Part shown: positions 1-11,229 of the stretch, piece after piece
Numbering within the stretch: the first letter of the stretch is position 1
Layout of the letters: every line of letters starts with the position of its first letter
Assembly: GCA_009667805.1 (NCBI GenBank)
Contig: CM019070.1
Location: 51,354,451-51,418,450, forward strand
DNA: 64,000 nucleotides
Direction: 5' to 3'
Source of the DNA: Leptobrachium leishanense
Taxonomy: Eukaryota > Chordata > Amphibia > Anura > Megophryidae
The notes under the pieces: model-generated
Database searches by the model: none
The model's input: the letters and a program-made list of their open reading frames with translations, nothing else
Told to the model about the DNA's origin: nothing
Position numbers and translations under genes: made by a program

Positions 1-133
1 TTATCACTTTCAAAGCTTGCTTTATTACCAGGTCTGCTACAATTTCTGTTACAAACCCTAATATTAGCGATTCTTACCACTTATATAGGATGCTAACTCT
101 TGTTCCTTCTACCCCAACTTTTCCAGAATGTAA

Positions 134-283
134 GGCTAGGGTCAGACGAGCGCGTTTTCTACGGACTGTGCGCCTGTGCAGTACGGACGCACTTTTTGAC
201 GGAAGACGCAGTAGTGGCCACACAGTCCGTTTTTTCACTGACGTTATTTTTGACGGATGTAGGAGGGAAAATAAATTAAAATG
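134..283. mobile_element. Harbinger-type MITE, truncated
   Basis: Starts with GGCTAGGGTCAGACGAGCG directly after TAA. It matches the reverse complement of the right half of the complete element at 45078-45520, through the shared stretch AGTAGTGGCCACACAGTCCG and on to about 283, where similarity stops. Only one terminus is present, so the copy is truncated. The superfamily is inferred from the complete relatives, which have 3-bp TTA/TAA target duplications. Confidence 0.7.
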
Positions 284-1095
284 TCAGTACCGGCACACAT
301 AGTGCGGTCATCTATCCCCGGCCTAAACGCTGGCAAAGCACGCCATGGAGCTTTCTGCATGGTCCTCCTCCAGCTTGCCTCCATTCCCAGCGCGGATCAC
401 GTCATACGCTGTAGGTCCAGCAGCCCTTACGCCCAGCACCTGCAACCTGCAAGTGCCACTATAAAGGAAAAGTCCAGAGATTTCTCTTTCCTGGCCTGAA
501 CGCTTGTGACTTTTGGCTTCATTTCATGTTGACAAAGTTATTTAAGGGGGTCAGCAGAATTAGGGAAGCCTCGGGCAGCAGCTTCAAGCCTTTCTAGCAC
601 ATGACCTTCATAACAGAAGATTTTGTATATCTATTACCAGTACACCAGAGTGTATTGTGAGGTCTGTGTGTGTCAGGCTGGAGCATCACACTATCTTACA
701 CTACTGCAGACCGCTAGATTAAAGAGTATCAGAAAGCTTGCTTCTTCCAGGAATACTTTAAGCCACTGTAAATGTTACATAACCCGTATACGTTCCATAT
801 GTCAGCCTGCGTTTCTTATATTTATGGTGGCAAGAGAAATAGTTTACTTCTGGTTCAGGTTTCCATAGCACAAATCTCTTCTCTCCAAAACATACGCTGA
901 AGTATTTATTTTTGCAGTATCCAAACATAATGTAGAAAAAATAGTCTGAAATTAAATATATATGTTTTTCTTTAAGAGAAAAGTTTACATTTTAGGAACT
1001 CTTTGCTTTGAGGCTATACGAAGAAAATATGCATGATATACAGTATATATATATACACTGTTCATACATCAACATCCTGATAATTGAAAATCTAT
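284..1095. other. No recognisable feature
   Basis: AT-rich non-coding sequence with a short (TA)n run near 1044-1058. I see no gene, RNA or element boundary here. Confidence 0.5.
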
Positions 1096-1947
1096 CAGGG
1101 TTATTCAAAGAGAGCCGAATTGTGGCTGAAAGGTAACCGAACACTGAAATTCAGCGTACGGTTATCTTTCCTGCCCATTCGGCTATTCAGAGAGCAGGCA
1201 GTTCGCTAAATGTTGGCAAATTGCCTGCACATACGGTGTCTGTTCGGTGTCTGTTCGAGGGCAGTGAATCCCCATAGAGAAGCAATGCTTCGTCTATTCA
1301 GAGAACACAAACCAGCAGTGAAAAGTTGCCGAAATGCCCTGCTGTTCGTGTTTTCATTCGGCAGGTTTATTCAGGAGAATCCCATAGGCTTCAATGTTAA
1401 AAATATTCCCGTTTTAACTCAATATCTAATAAACCGTTGATTATAATATTCTGCAGTAAAAAGTCTCTTTATTTATAGATTTTTTTAAGGATCTTTTAGG
1501 TATTGTTTGGGATTTTTTTGCGAAGATTTTTCTTTTTTTGTTTATTTTAAATCGTTTTTTCTTTTTTCTGTAACAGCCCTTTTCATTATCATTCATTGGA
1601 TCTTATATGTAAATTTCAGACATTTTCGTTCTATAGTTTTTTTGTGTTCACTCCATTCGTCTGCGGTGTCGGGTTTTTCCGGCAGCTGCTCTGCGCTGTG
1701 ATCGGCGGCTGCTCGGGTTTCTCCGACGTGTTCGGCGTGTTAATCCAGATGTTTTTTGCGGGTTTCGGTGTGCGTTCGCCGGGTTTTGCGGTGAGTGTTC
1801 GTTGGGTTTGCGGCGGCTTTTCCCTGCAATTCGGGGACCCTGTGGTGCTTGCTGAATACACTGCAGGGTCACCGAAATGGGATCGCCAAATCGCACCGAA
1901 TTGAAGAGAACGTGCGGTGACTTTTCGATTCTCTTTGAATAACCCTG
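1096..1947 (-). mobile_element. CAGGGTTATTC-family DNA element, copy 1 (852 bp)
   Basis: Opens with CAGGGTTATTCAAAGAGA and closes with TCTCTTTGAATAACCCTG, a near-perfect terminal inverted repeat. The interior matches the copies at 32208-33063 and 55715-56560 in reverse orientation, including the Ser/Pro-rich-looking GC block at 1650-1900. Flanks are TAT and TTT, a decayed 3-bp duplication. No transposase frame is present, so it is non-autonomous. The superfamily is not assigned. Confidence 0.85.
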
Positions 1948-2761
1948 TTTATTTACACACTGCTCTAAATATAAAGGGTAAATCTGCTGTATGTTAATAC
2001 AGTTTTTATTGTATAATTCAATATGGATTGGTGAGGTGTCCTGTGCAGGCATGTAGGTGATTTACTGCAACACCTCTTACTTTATTTTCGGAGTAACACT
2101 GTATATGGTTCCCATGAACCTGGTTTTAATAAATCTGAAATGAGGTCTCTTTGTTTTTGTATGTGGTAATGGATTAGCTGCGATATGTATCCATGTGTTG
2201 ATGTCACACACTGGGGTTTTCTATCTTTCTTTTTCCAATTTAATACAATAACATTACAAATCAATATCATATTCCTTTGCTCAATTCTGCCATATGTCCT
2301 TTTATGATGTCTGTTTTCAATCAGCACAATCCTTTACCTACTGCATGTGACTGAATCTTCACTCTTCTATTTGGATTTTCATTGCAGTGTTATGTAAGGC
2401 ACACTACGTGTCCAGCGTCCGTTAAGGCGTTTTCATGGATTGGATGGGAGAACCACACAACGTAACTTGCATACTTTTAACACAAGTTACAACGGACGTG
2501 GATTTTACTTTTCCGTCAGAACGCTACGACTGACCTCAGAAGGGTCTAGAAGGCACAAACCTTCATAGGAGGCATGTGCTTTGTAGAGCTGTGCGCATGT
2601 ACAGTATGTGTGTACAGAGACGTGGCCACACGGGCGGCTGAGCCGAAAGAACGTCCATTTTTAATGGATGTTCTTTCTGCACTCATGTGGCCACAGCCTA
2701 AATGCCCCTCCCTCAGAATTTAGTTCCTGGGCATAGGTGTTACTATAGGTTTTGTAATGGG
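1948..2761. other. Mostly featureless; weak element-like block
   Basis: No gene is visible. A block at about 2395-2696 is rich in ACGT-type motifs and is bounded by TAAGGC and GCCTAA, like the Harbinger MITEs elsewhere, but the inner ends do not pair convincingly. Confidence 0.35.
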
Positions 2762-3603
2762 CAGTGGCGTTACTAGAAACCTGAAGGTGAAGGGTACGTT
2801 TAGACTCCAGCGACAGCCAGTTTAGCTCTTATAACATGTCACAATGGTGGGTCATGTAGTTACATTGTAGCGCAAAGCGGCAGAACGAGTTATACAATGT
2901 AGTAAGTTTATGAAGGTGTGTTTGCGGGGTGGCTGCATACACTACATCCCTGTAATCAATAGCTGGCATAAGCATTTGTTGTACAATCTGCTTTCTTACT
3001 GTGGGGTTCAGGCAGGATTTGTTTCTGTACAGGGCGCCTAGTTTGGGGTAAAGTTTTGATGACAGTTTTTCGATGTGGGGGCCAAAGGATAGATTTGGGT
3101 CTAACCACATACCTAGATATTTGAGAGCAGTGACTGTGGTCAGCGTGCCATTTGATTTTGTCCCCACACATAGATGGGGATTTTGCAATTTATGTAGTTT
3201 AGGTGCTGTTCCAAAGAGCATCGTTACAGTTTTGTCAGTATTTAAAAAAAGTTTGTTGTGTTTGTTGTGATTTGCCCCCAGTTCTCACCTCTGCTGCTCC
3301 GCCGGCGTTCTTCTCCCTAGGCGATTGGCCGCTGGCAGCATGCAGCTTGGCTGCTTGCCGGGAACCACCTGAACAGCGCAGCCAAGTTCTCGCGAGAGGA
3401 TCTCGTGTGCTGGTCAGGTGGTTCCCATCCCATGCGAGCGGCCAATCTGCATGCCAGGAGATGCTCGTAGGGATAAGAACGGCCAGCGGTGCTGCTCCCA
3501 GATTCTGGCGCTGATTGCCGGAATCTGTCGGCGGCGCTGGGCCCCCCTCCAGTGGGCGAAATGCCAGGGCCCGGTCGCTGCGACCCTGGTACTTCCACCA
3601 CTG
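2762..3603 (+). mobile_element. hAT-like non-autonomous element, CAGTGGCGT family, copy 1
   Basis: Begins CAGTGGCGTTACTAGAAACC and ends GGTACTTCCACCACTG. The 8-bp flanks are GTAATGGG (2754-2761) and GTAATGCG (3604-3611), one mismatch, as expected for an hAT target duplication. The right half (about 3285-3603) is homologous to 12510-12838 of copy 2. The left interior carries a minus-strand LINE fragment that is absent from copy 2. Confidence 0.8.
2818..3265 (-). pseudogene. L2-type LINE reverse transcriptase C-terminal fragment
   Basis: The minus-strand frame reads through KYLGMWLDPNLSFGPHIEKL, then LGALYRNKSCL, RKQIVQ, and the pattern DYRDVVY...LYNSFCRF...YMTHHC. This is the block after the polymerase palm in L2/CR1-group non-LTR retrotransposons, usually written YLGI(W)LD, YRN, DYGDV, THHC. 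The catalytic palm and the endonuclease are missing. It lies inside the hAT-like element 2762-3603, so it was inserted into or captured by that element. I infer a dead fragment with no function. L2 rather than another LINE group is judged from remembered motif spacing. Confidence 0.7.
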
Positions 3604-4182
3604 GTAATGCGGATGCAGCCCTGTACCTAGGCTGCTTCATGCCCGAGGCTCTGGTGGGGTGGGCCCATTCTGCACTATTGCTAATGGTAAGCAAAGAAAA
3701 TGTTAGCCTGGAGTCCCGTACAGTTGGGCCCATTTTGGCCTCAATAAGAAAGGGTGCGGTTATAATATTAAGCAAGTGCCATAACATTTCCAAAATAGTG
3801 AATAATCAACAGACACCTGTCTCTTTACACCAATAATGTGCTGCCTCTACCCACACAGCAAACAGAAATAAAAAATTCACAGAATGAAAATGAGGTGTTG
3901 TGCCCAGTGGATTATACTTATTGTACCTCAATGGGATAAATTTTCTCTTCCAAGAAAGCAATACATTCAATACACCTTGGGTATCCAACATATCCTTTAA
4001 AAAAATGTAGGTACAGTACGTAGTGCTTTCTGTAAATCATTAAATAAATCAAAAAAACATATAAAGGTCCTACTCATATTAATCTGAGCCGTTACACAGG
4101 CTCTGTTCTACATGCTCATGGACTGCTCATCGGCTGTCTATTAGCCATTTTCATTGTGGGCTTCTTCTTATGGCTCACTTAT
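3604..4182. other. No recognisable feature
   Basis: Unique-looking non-coding sequence. Short open frames here show no protein motif. Confidence 0.45.
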
Positions 4183-4727
4183 GGCTAGATTACATTCCTA
4201 AGGCTAAAATGGGGATGCTAACGTAGCGTAGTGTCACTGTCCACATTTTAACATTAGATTCCGGGGATGGCACTACCGCGGAACTTTTCTCCGTAAAGAA
4301 GCACTACCCACAGCGATACTCGCGGTAGTGCTTCCACGCCACTGTGAGTACCACCTCCTGGAGTCCGTAGGACTCCATGGATGGTTGCTCATCGCAGCGG
4401 AGTGATCGTGGAGGAAGACTGGGGACTACTTGTCTCCAGTCCGACTCTGCTCGCAGCCAGGACAAGTGGAGGATCAGGCTATCGTTCTCGCCACAGGATG
4501 AGAGGTGAGTATCGTATTTCTTGGGGGGGGGGGGGTTTAGGGGTTGTTAAATGATTTTGCCAAAGCGGAATCATGTAGCACCAGCTTTTAAGTGTCGTTA
4601 GAAATTGTTAACCCATCTGTGAGGTAATTAGCGCTAGCACTTTGTAATACCTTACTTATCCTGACGCTAATTACCGATTGCGCTCCCCATGTTAAGTATA
4701 GGGTGCGCAAAGTACAGTAAGCTTGTA
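4183..4727. mobile_element. GGGC...ATTACA-family element, truncated
   Basis: Starts GGCTAGATTACATTCC, like the ends of the complete elements at 7927-8648 and 34683-35386. The stretch around 4681-4718 (GCGCTCCCCATGTTAAGTAT, then GCGCAAAGTACAGTAA) recurs as the reverse complement at 8070-8125. No matching far terminus is visible. A poly-G run lies at 4525-4535. Confidence 0.55.
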
Positions 4728-5317
4728 CAACTGCAGGGCGGCACATCTGCAGAATTTACAGACAACAACATTGATACGTTTATAAATGTTACAGTAACAA
4801 ACTTCTGTTCACTAAAGACATAGATTTTTTTGCAACAGCATTGCAGAACTGGATGTGTGGTAACAACCACTTCCTGAAAGTACATGTTGCAATATTAAAT
4901 ACTGGTGATGACCTGACCTGTAAAGCTACAGCTTCTACCTAGCATTTATATGAGGATTATCAGTGACAGGACACCAATGAGAGTACACACTATGCAAATA
5001 ATATATTAATCAGCATAGCCTAAATAATTCCATGATTATGTATGTGTGCTTGTTTTCCATTTTTAACTCGACACGGCAATCAATCAAAACACTCGTATGC
5101 AGCAAAGGAATGTGGATTAGTGTAGTAGAGTTGCATTACACCGAGAGGTTAAAAGAGGAACTGTCACCTTACTTTCAGACGGTGAAGATTTCCCCTTTTC
5201 TCTTCCCAGTATTATGTACTCTTGAAACACTAAGGGCTAGAGTAACGGTAGCGTTAACGTCAGGATAAGTCACTTTAGAGGTTAAGAGGCTTGGGGTCAG
5301 CAACTTTGGCCGTCCAG
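4728..5317. other. No recognisable feature
   Basis: Non-coding sequence with no element ends and no protein motif visible. Confidence 0.45.
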
Positions 5318-5448
5318 TTACAAGTTTATATAAAGCGCTAACAAGTTCTGTAGCGCCGTACAATGGGAGGCAGAATAACAAATCTACATACAAGTTAAAC
5401 ACACAGAACAGTAGGAGATAGGACCCTGCTCAAGAGCTTACAATCTAT
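5318..5448 (-). mobile_element. L2-type LINE 3' tail fragment
   Basis: On the minus strand it reads ATTGTAAGCTCTTGAGCAGG, GTCCTATCTCC, and then the GGCGCTACAGAACTTGTTAGCGCTTTATATAA-like ending. The same TTAGATTGTAA...GAGCAGGGTCCTCTCT module occurs on the plus strand at 57981-58012. This is the usual 3' UTR of L2-group LINEs in frogs and fish. No coding part is present. Confidence 0.6.
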
Positions 5449-5495
5449 GAGGTGTTTTGAGAATACATCTCCCATGATGCTCAGGTACTTATTAC

Positions 5496-5625
5496 GGGCC
5501 ATATTACATAGTTGGTGCTAACTTAACCAGAGCTGTTGTAAACTTACCAGAGCCATTATAGCCTATGGAGGTTTTCAGTTTACAACAGCTCTGGTTAAGT
5601 TAGCACCAACATTGTAATACTGCCC
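5496..5625. mobile_element. Palindromic MITE, GGGCAGTATTAC family, copy 1 (130 bp)
   Basis: Nearly the whole element is an inverted repeat: the left arm contains AACTTAACCAGAGCTGTTG and the right arm its complement CAACAGCTCTGGTTAAGTTA. Flanked by TAC on both sides, a 3-bp duplication. Homologues of the same size lie at 14055-14184 and 46713-46839. Confidence 0.85.
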
Positions 5626-6590
5626 TACATTGGCTGAACCTCCTTAGTATTTGACTGCCAAAACATCTGGAAGGCCAGGGTTGCCGACCTGTGTTTTAGG
5701 CAAAGCTTGAAAGTGAGGATTCTCTTATTATGCAAAATAACACAGAAATTACAAATTTTAATGAATCGGGGTTCCCCATACAGAGGGTACATTAACATAG
5801 GAATGAATTGCTGTGGAATATCTGTATGTTCATGAATATTGATGCTTACAAAATGATATTCTACATGAATTCCATCACAAGAGGCCCCTGATTGAGTGAA
5901 GCCTTTGGCGACTGTCTATTTTACCCAATTACAGAGCTGCCTCTGGGCAGGTTATATATAGTGACGCACATTTCAGACTGTATAGTATGACACACAGTAA
6001 CAGGTGATGCAGCCAGAGTCATTTATTAAATGTTAAACTGGTGGAGGACAGCTAGAATTACAAAATTCACACCCGTGTAACATTTCAGTGTCATGAATGA
6101 AATTTGTTTGTTGCAAAGAAATGCTATTTGCATAGCAAACCTAAAAATGAATTCACAGGGCTGACCATGCTGCAAACATTAAAGGGACTGCTTATTTAAT
6201 CCCAACCCCATTCTTCCCCCTTATACAACGTGGCAGATGTTGCTGGGAGCACCTGCCCAATTATTTTTATATATTTCTTTTAGTTTAGGTGAAAATACTC
6301 ACCTTTTCCCCCTTGGTGCCCGGCTGCTCCTCCTTCTCTTCAGCTCAGGGTTTCCAAAATGCGGAAGTCCCTGCAGCTTCTTACACTTGCGCAGAATGAT
6401 GACTTGGTTCTGCAAGCATACATGCAGCATAGACCTCATCTGTTGTCTCCCAGAATGTCTGCTCCTGCGAGCGATCAGAGACAAGATGATGTCATTGGTC
6501 TTTCAGTTGATCCCAGGCAGGTGGGATATTAATTATCTCGTCTGCTCACTGATGTGTGGGTGGAGGATGGTCCACTTCACATAGCAATAT
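5626..6590. other. No recognisable feature
   Basis: Non-coding. A frame at 6237-6584 has no known domain and I do not regard it as a gene. Confidence 0.4.
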
Positions 6591-7215
6591 TGTAACGAAT
6601 CCCTCCTGATATAGCAACGTGGGTCCCTTTAGACAGTCCGATCTATCCTTTCGATCCTTAGGTGGCTGGTAATCTGGCTATCGCTAGGGACACAAACATA
6701 TATATGTATCAGATAATACGCTATACATAGGACAGTGTACACAGGGTTAACCTTAGCTGAAATGGAAACCAAGCTAAACAGCATAGAACTCAGAGTAGTC
6801 AGGAATAGTCAGAAACTGGTACACGAAGGGTGGTTCTCACACAAGCCAGGACACATGTATAATCAGAGTAGTCAATACAGCCAGGAACTGGTACACGAAG
6901 GGTGGTTCTCAATACAACCCGGGTCATACACAGAGTATCACAGTATCGCAAGGAATCAGTGAATCGCGGGGAACGAGTCACTCAGCACTCAGGGAGGTAA
7001 CTCCACGAGAGAGCAATGAACCGGTTCAGCTCTTCCGGATTTAAACCCGGCGACTCCGCGTCATAATGCTGCGCCCCGCCCCTTGATTAGCCACGCGACC
7101 TCCTCCAGCCAGTGCTTCACCTGGCACCCAGCTAGCCCTCATCGCTGAAGGTGCCGCCGGGTGCCAGGCATCCCCGAGGGTGGCTCGAGGTCCCCCAGGA
7201 TGGCAGGACGTGACA
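6591..7215. mobile_element. Putative solo LTR (625 bp)
   Basis: Begins TGTAACGAATCC and ends GGACGTGACA, giving the TG...CA termini of a retroviral-type LTR. The flanks are AATAT at 6586-6590 and AATAT at 7216-7220, a perfect 5-bp target duplication. No gag or pol sequence or second LTR is nearby, so it would be the product of LTR-LTR recombination. Orientation is not decided. The 3' third is GC-rich. Assignment rests on termini and duplication only. Confidence 0.6.
6791..6925 (+). repeat. Tandem duplication of ~74 bp
   Basis: CAGAGTAGTC at 6791 and again at 6864, each followed by AACTGGTACACGAAGGGTGG. Two imperfect units lie inside the putative LTR. Duplicated blocks in LTR U3 regions are often enhancers, but that role is inference. 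Confidence 0.7.
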
Positions 7216-7310
7216 AATATTGGCAAATGAGGATCGGAGAAACGGGGCTCTTATTGGAGCCTGACCACTTTAATTAGATAAAGTGGATAGGGTGTGCAGT
7301 GGTCCTTTAA

Positions 7311-7735
7311 CCCCTTCACTAACAATATCAAGATATCTTGAGATTCAAAGGCACATCTAGTGCCCCCGATATCGAGATATCGCAATATACTGATATGCTT
7401 GCTGCAAACAAATTTATTTTGTTTTTGGGCTGCAGAAGATGTCCCCAAAGTTTTAACCCTTGGGCATAATGCCCAAAGTTCTAAAACTGTAAAATCAGCT
7501 GCTGAAAGCCTGAAATATCAGGCTTTCAGCAGCCGATGCAGGGAGAAATAGAAGCAAAAAAAACAGCTGCAGATGGCACCATCTACTGTCCAAATATAGG
7601 TTATTTACAGTAATACATACAATGGGTATACACTCAAATATTTTTTACTTTAAAATTAATTAAAAATGATTTTACAAACAAACCACTGGTTTCTGACACA
7701 ATGGGCTTTTGGAAAATCACTTGGTAGTGAAGGGG
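7311..7735. mobile_element. piggyBac-like MITE (425 bp)
   Basis: Termini CCCCTTCACTA and TAGTGAAGGGG are perfect inverse complements, flanked by TTAA at 7307-7310 and TTAA at 7736-7739. A TTAA target duplication plus ends starting CCC is the piggyBac signature. An internal perfect hairpin lies at about 7498-7533 (GCTGCTGAAAGCCTGA, AATA loop, complement). No transposase frame. Confidence 0.85.
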
Positions 7736-7926
7736 TTAAGCCCTGGAAGATGCTCCTCTAGCAAGATCTCTCTAGGTTTTGCTCTTGAGCACCTGTTGGA
7801 CATTCACCTCATTCTGCTGATTTTGAGTGTGAGACAGGTCCGCAATGTCAAAAAATACCCACGAAGATAATGCACTCCAATCCTGGGTACTTTAATCAGA
7901 AGAGCCACATTTCACCTGCCTTCACA
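7736..7926. other. Short unannotated spacer
   Basis: Nothing recognised between two mobile elements. Confidence 0.4.
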
Positions 7927-8648
7927 GGGCCACTTTACATTCTTGACGCTAATGTTAACACTCACTTGTGTGAGCATTAACGTTAGCCGCGATGTCTACC
8001 GCATATTACGTTCCAAACGCAAACGGGTTAAGTGACCCGTTTGCGTTTGGTACCTTGTGCTTTTCAGCGCAAGGTTACTGTACTTTGCGCTCCCTATACT
8101 TAACATGGGGAGCGCAAAGTGTTAATCAGCGCTGGATTACAAAGTCCCAGCGCTGATTAACGTCTGGCTCTGGTTAGCAGAAAGTTAACCAGAGCCAGGA
8201 CTTGGTGTTAACGGATTCCGCTTCTGCAGAATCCGTTAACACCAGCCTAAAAAAACAAGTCAGATACTAGCCTCTTGTCCCGTGGCTCCGACCGCCTCCT
8301 CCATCCGGCAGGAGCAGGGTAGGACTGGGGGAAAAAGTCCCCCCAGTCTCTCCCTGCGTATCACTACACCGACCGGCCGGATCTTGCGAGGCGAGATCCG
8401 GCTGGTCATGTGATCGGCAGGGGGGAACTCAATGGAGTCCTATGGACTCCATCGAGTGGATATTCGCGGCTGCGCTCAGTGCTGCCGCGAGCATCGCGGG
8501 GCGGTAGCGCCCGCAAACAATGCAGGCAGCAATTTTTTGCGTTTGCATTGTAATTCAGAGTTAAAATGCAGGTGCAAGGGGGAAAACTGTGGGCGCAGTT
8601 TTTCCTCCCTTGTGCCCGCGTTTTAACGCTAGGATTGTAATGTGACCC
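7927..8648. mobile_element. GGGC...ATTACA-family element (722 bp)
   Basis: Begins GGGCCACTTTACATTCTTG and ends AGGATTGTAATGTGACCC, inverse complements with some mismatches. Flanked by ACA on both sides, a 3-bp duplication. Subterminal CGCTAATGTTAAC is mirrored by the TTAACGCTAGG near the right end. Its internal AACCAGAGCCAGG and GTTAGC words resemble the 130-bp palindromes at 5496, 14055 and 46713. Non-coding. Confidence 0.75.
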
Positions 8649-9026
8649 ACAGTCTTTAACAAGCAAGTGTTACTCTTCTTCTGATTATATCCAGCACTGG
8701 AGTGCTTGGTCTCCATGTTTTTGCTTTTTGGATTGTACATTGGGTGGCCGGCCGTCCCGCGATCCTGAGCATCCTCAAATCTTATAATTGTCTTTTTATG
8801 TTGTTCTAAACGATATGGACCAAGTGCGACACTATCCTTTATGTTGTTTACACAACCGCAAGGCGGCATAGAGGCAGCGATAAATGATATATGTTTAATT
8901 ATTTATTTACAATTGTTAAGAAAGGTGCCGAATGAAAATTGGGACGGGTAAGAAAAACATCCGGACATTTAGCAATAGTGAAACTGGTACAGCAGAAGAT
9001 ATAAGGTAACATCCTAGGCTTGCACA
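8649..9026. other. No recognisable feature
   Basis: A minus-strand open frame crosses this stretch but has no recognisable motif. I do not call a gene. Confidence 0.4.
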
Positions 9027-9250
9027 GGAGGTGTGCTGGGTGTGCCCGCGCACACCCTCACGTTGGGTAAAAAGGTCCTTTCACCTCCTGACTTGACATT
9101 TTATATGTCTCTTATCTGGTTCATGATGGACATCATAAAAACTGACTATCTCTGATTACAGGCTTGTTACTTATAACTGAAAATGTGCATTTTTTGCAAA
9201 ATCAATCTTCTAAACATAAGTTTTCAATTAGTAAATATTCCTGGAGTGTA
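9027..9250 (+). repeat. Dispersed repeat, copy 1
   Basis: Shares long blocks with 61329-61545: TTTCACCTCCT followed by TTGACATTTTA, AAAACTGACT, CTCTGATTACAGG, and CAAAATC...TCTTCTAAA. Same orientation in both. No termini could be fixed, so the repeat class is unknown. Confidence 0.7.
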
Positions 9251-9484
9251 CACCCTAATGTAACTGCAGAGCCGGCCCGTCCATGGAGCCCGGGTGGTGC
9301 AGCCGCTCCAGGCAGCCCTTTGTCAGGAGAGGCATTTTGCCGCTCAGTCAACGTGGCATGGAGCGCAGGGCCCAGACCTCGACAGGGCACGGCCCTCCAG
9401 CGGGCCAGTGTTGTGGCACATGAGGGAACTCCTCAAAACGGGCGACCAGCGCTCTTCCGGTGACGTCATACGCGCGCGCATGCA

Positions 9485-11229
9485 CATTCAGCATGGTTCT
9501 GATGGGATCCACCCTAAATTATTAAAATAGCTCAGTGATGTAATAGCAAAACCGTTAACAGATTTATTTAACCAATCCTTGCTAACGGGAGTCGTCCCAG
9601 AAGACTGGAAATTAGCAAATGTTGTGCCCATTTACAAGAAGGGTAGTAGGGAGGAATCGGGGAACTATAGGCCAGTTAGTCTTACGTCAGTAGTGGGGAA
9701 ATTAGGCTGGGGTCAGACCAGCGCACTTTTAACGTGCGTTCTGGCGCACATAATTACGGCCGTACTAGCAGCAGATGACGGGCAATGACGGACAATATAC
9801 GATGTACGGCCGCACAAAAGTCCGGCCGTGCAACGCAAGTGGAATTTGAACGCATTTTTTTGAGAACGCTGAACCGCTAGTACTGACGTACTGAGTGCGC
9901 AGCTGCAGCATAGCGGCGTGTTTGCGTGATTAGGAGATGTCAGACGCTGCTAATGTCCAGCCTACATAACGTCCAGACGCAAAAAGAGTTTTATTGACGA
10001 TCCGTACAAAATTACGCCCGAAAATGCACGTCGTCTGACCGTTTTTGCGCATTCCGTGAAAAAATACGTCAATGCGTTCGGACGCACTTTTTCACGTTCG
10101 CGGGGAAAAAGGCTTTCGTCTGACCCTAACCTTAATGGAAACCATGTTAAAGGAAAGGATTGTTGAACATCTAAAAACACATAGATTACAGGATCAGAAA
10201 CAACATGGGTTTACCTCAGGGAGATCATGCCAAACTAATCTTATTGATTTTTTTGATTGGGTAACAAAAATAATAGACACAGGTGGTGCAGTAGACATTG
10301 CTTATTTAGATTTCAGTAAGGCTTTTGATACTGTTCCGCATAGAAGGCTTATCAATAAATTGCAATCTTTGAGCTTGGATTCCAATATTGTTGAATGGAT
10401 TAGGCAGTGGCTGAGTCACAGGCAACAGAGGGTTGTGGTAAATGGAGTTTATTCGGCGCAAGGTCTTGTTACCAGTGGGGTACCTCAGGGGTCAGTACTT
10501 GGACCCATTCTCTATAATATTTTTATTAGTGATATTGCAGAAGGTATTAATGGAAAAGTATGTCTTTTTGCTGATGACACAAAGATTTGCAAAAGGGTTG
10601 ACGTTCCTGGTGGGATCAGCCAAATGACAAATGATTTAGGTAAACTAAAAAAATGTTAGGAGCTGTGGCAATTGAGTTTTAATGTGGATAAGTGCAAGAT
10701 AATGCACCTGGGACGTAAAAACCCAAGGGCTGAATATAGAATATTTGATACAGTCCTAACTTCAACATCTGAGGAAAGGGATTTAGGGGTTATTATTGCA
10801 GAGGATCTAAAGGTAAGTCGTCAATGTAAAAGACCAGCAGGAAATGCTGGCAGAATGCTTGGTTGTGTAGGGAGAGGTATTAGCAGTAGGAAAAGGGAAG
10901 TGCTCATGCCACTGTACAGAGCACTGGTGAGACCTCACTTGGAGTACTGTGTGCAGTACTGGAGACCGTATCTCCAGAAGGATATAGACATCTTTGAGAG
11001 AGTTCAGAGAAGGGCTACTAAAATGGTGTACGGCTTGAAGGAGAAAAGTTACCAGGAAAGGCTTAATGATCCTAACATGTACAGCTTGGAAAAAAGACGA
11101 GACAGAGGAGATATGATAGAAACATTTAAATACGTAAAGGGAATCCACAAGGTAGAGGAAGGGAGTATATTTAAAAGGAAACAAAGTAGCAAAACAAGAG
11201 GACATAGTCTTAGAGGGGCAAAGGTTTAA
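9485..11229 (+). pseudogene. CR1 reverse transcriptase pseudogene, copy A
   Basis: The ORF2 protein would nick DNA and copy the element RNA at the target site. Readable blocks in order: GSDGIHPKLLK, VPEDWKLANVVPIYKKG, ESGNYRPVSLTSVVGKL, then after the inserted MITE HGFTSGRSCQTNL, YLDFSKAFDTVPH (palm motif A), GVPQGSVLGPILYNIF, LFADDTK (catalytic FADD), LSFNVDKCKIMHLG, LVRPHLEYCVQYWRP and LERVQRR-like FERVQRRATKMVYGL. Disabling changes are a TAG at 9528-9530, the 427-bp insertion at 9705-10131, and a TAG at 10657-10659 where the minus-strand copy C reads KKWSELWQLS. The APE-type endonuclease is absent. It is dead, but the polymerase core is well preserved. Confidence 0.9.
9705..10131. mobile_element. 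Harbinger-type MITE inside CR1, copy 1 (427 bp)
   Basis: Begins GGCTGGGGTCAGACCAGCGC and ends CGTCTGACCCTAACC. Flanked by TTA on both sides (9702-9704, 10132-10134). Removing it with one TTA restores the LINE frame GKLMETMLKERIVEH exactly. Same length as the copy at 49797-50223, with roughly eight mismatches by eye. The 3-bp TWA target points to PIF/Harbinger. Non-coding and rich in CG words. Confidence 0.9.

Noticed and set aside
2395..2696. Possible degenerate Harbinger MITE bounded by TAAGGC and GCCTAA
   Set aside because: The inner terminal bases do not pair and no homologue was found in the window.
3203..3836. Overlapping 100-160-codon frames on both strands in GC-rich sequence
   Set aside because: They lie in the right half of an hAT-like element, and the homologous part of the second copy gives different frames. 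GC-rich sequence with few stops.
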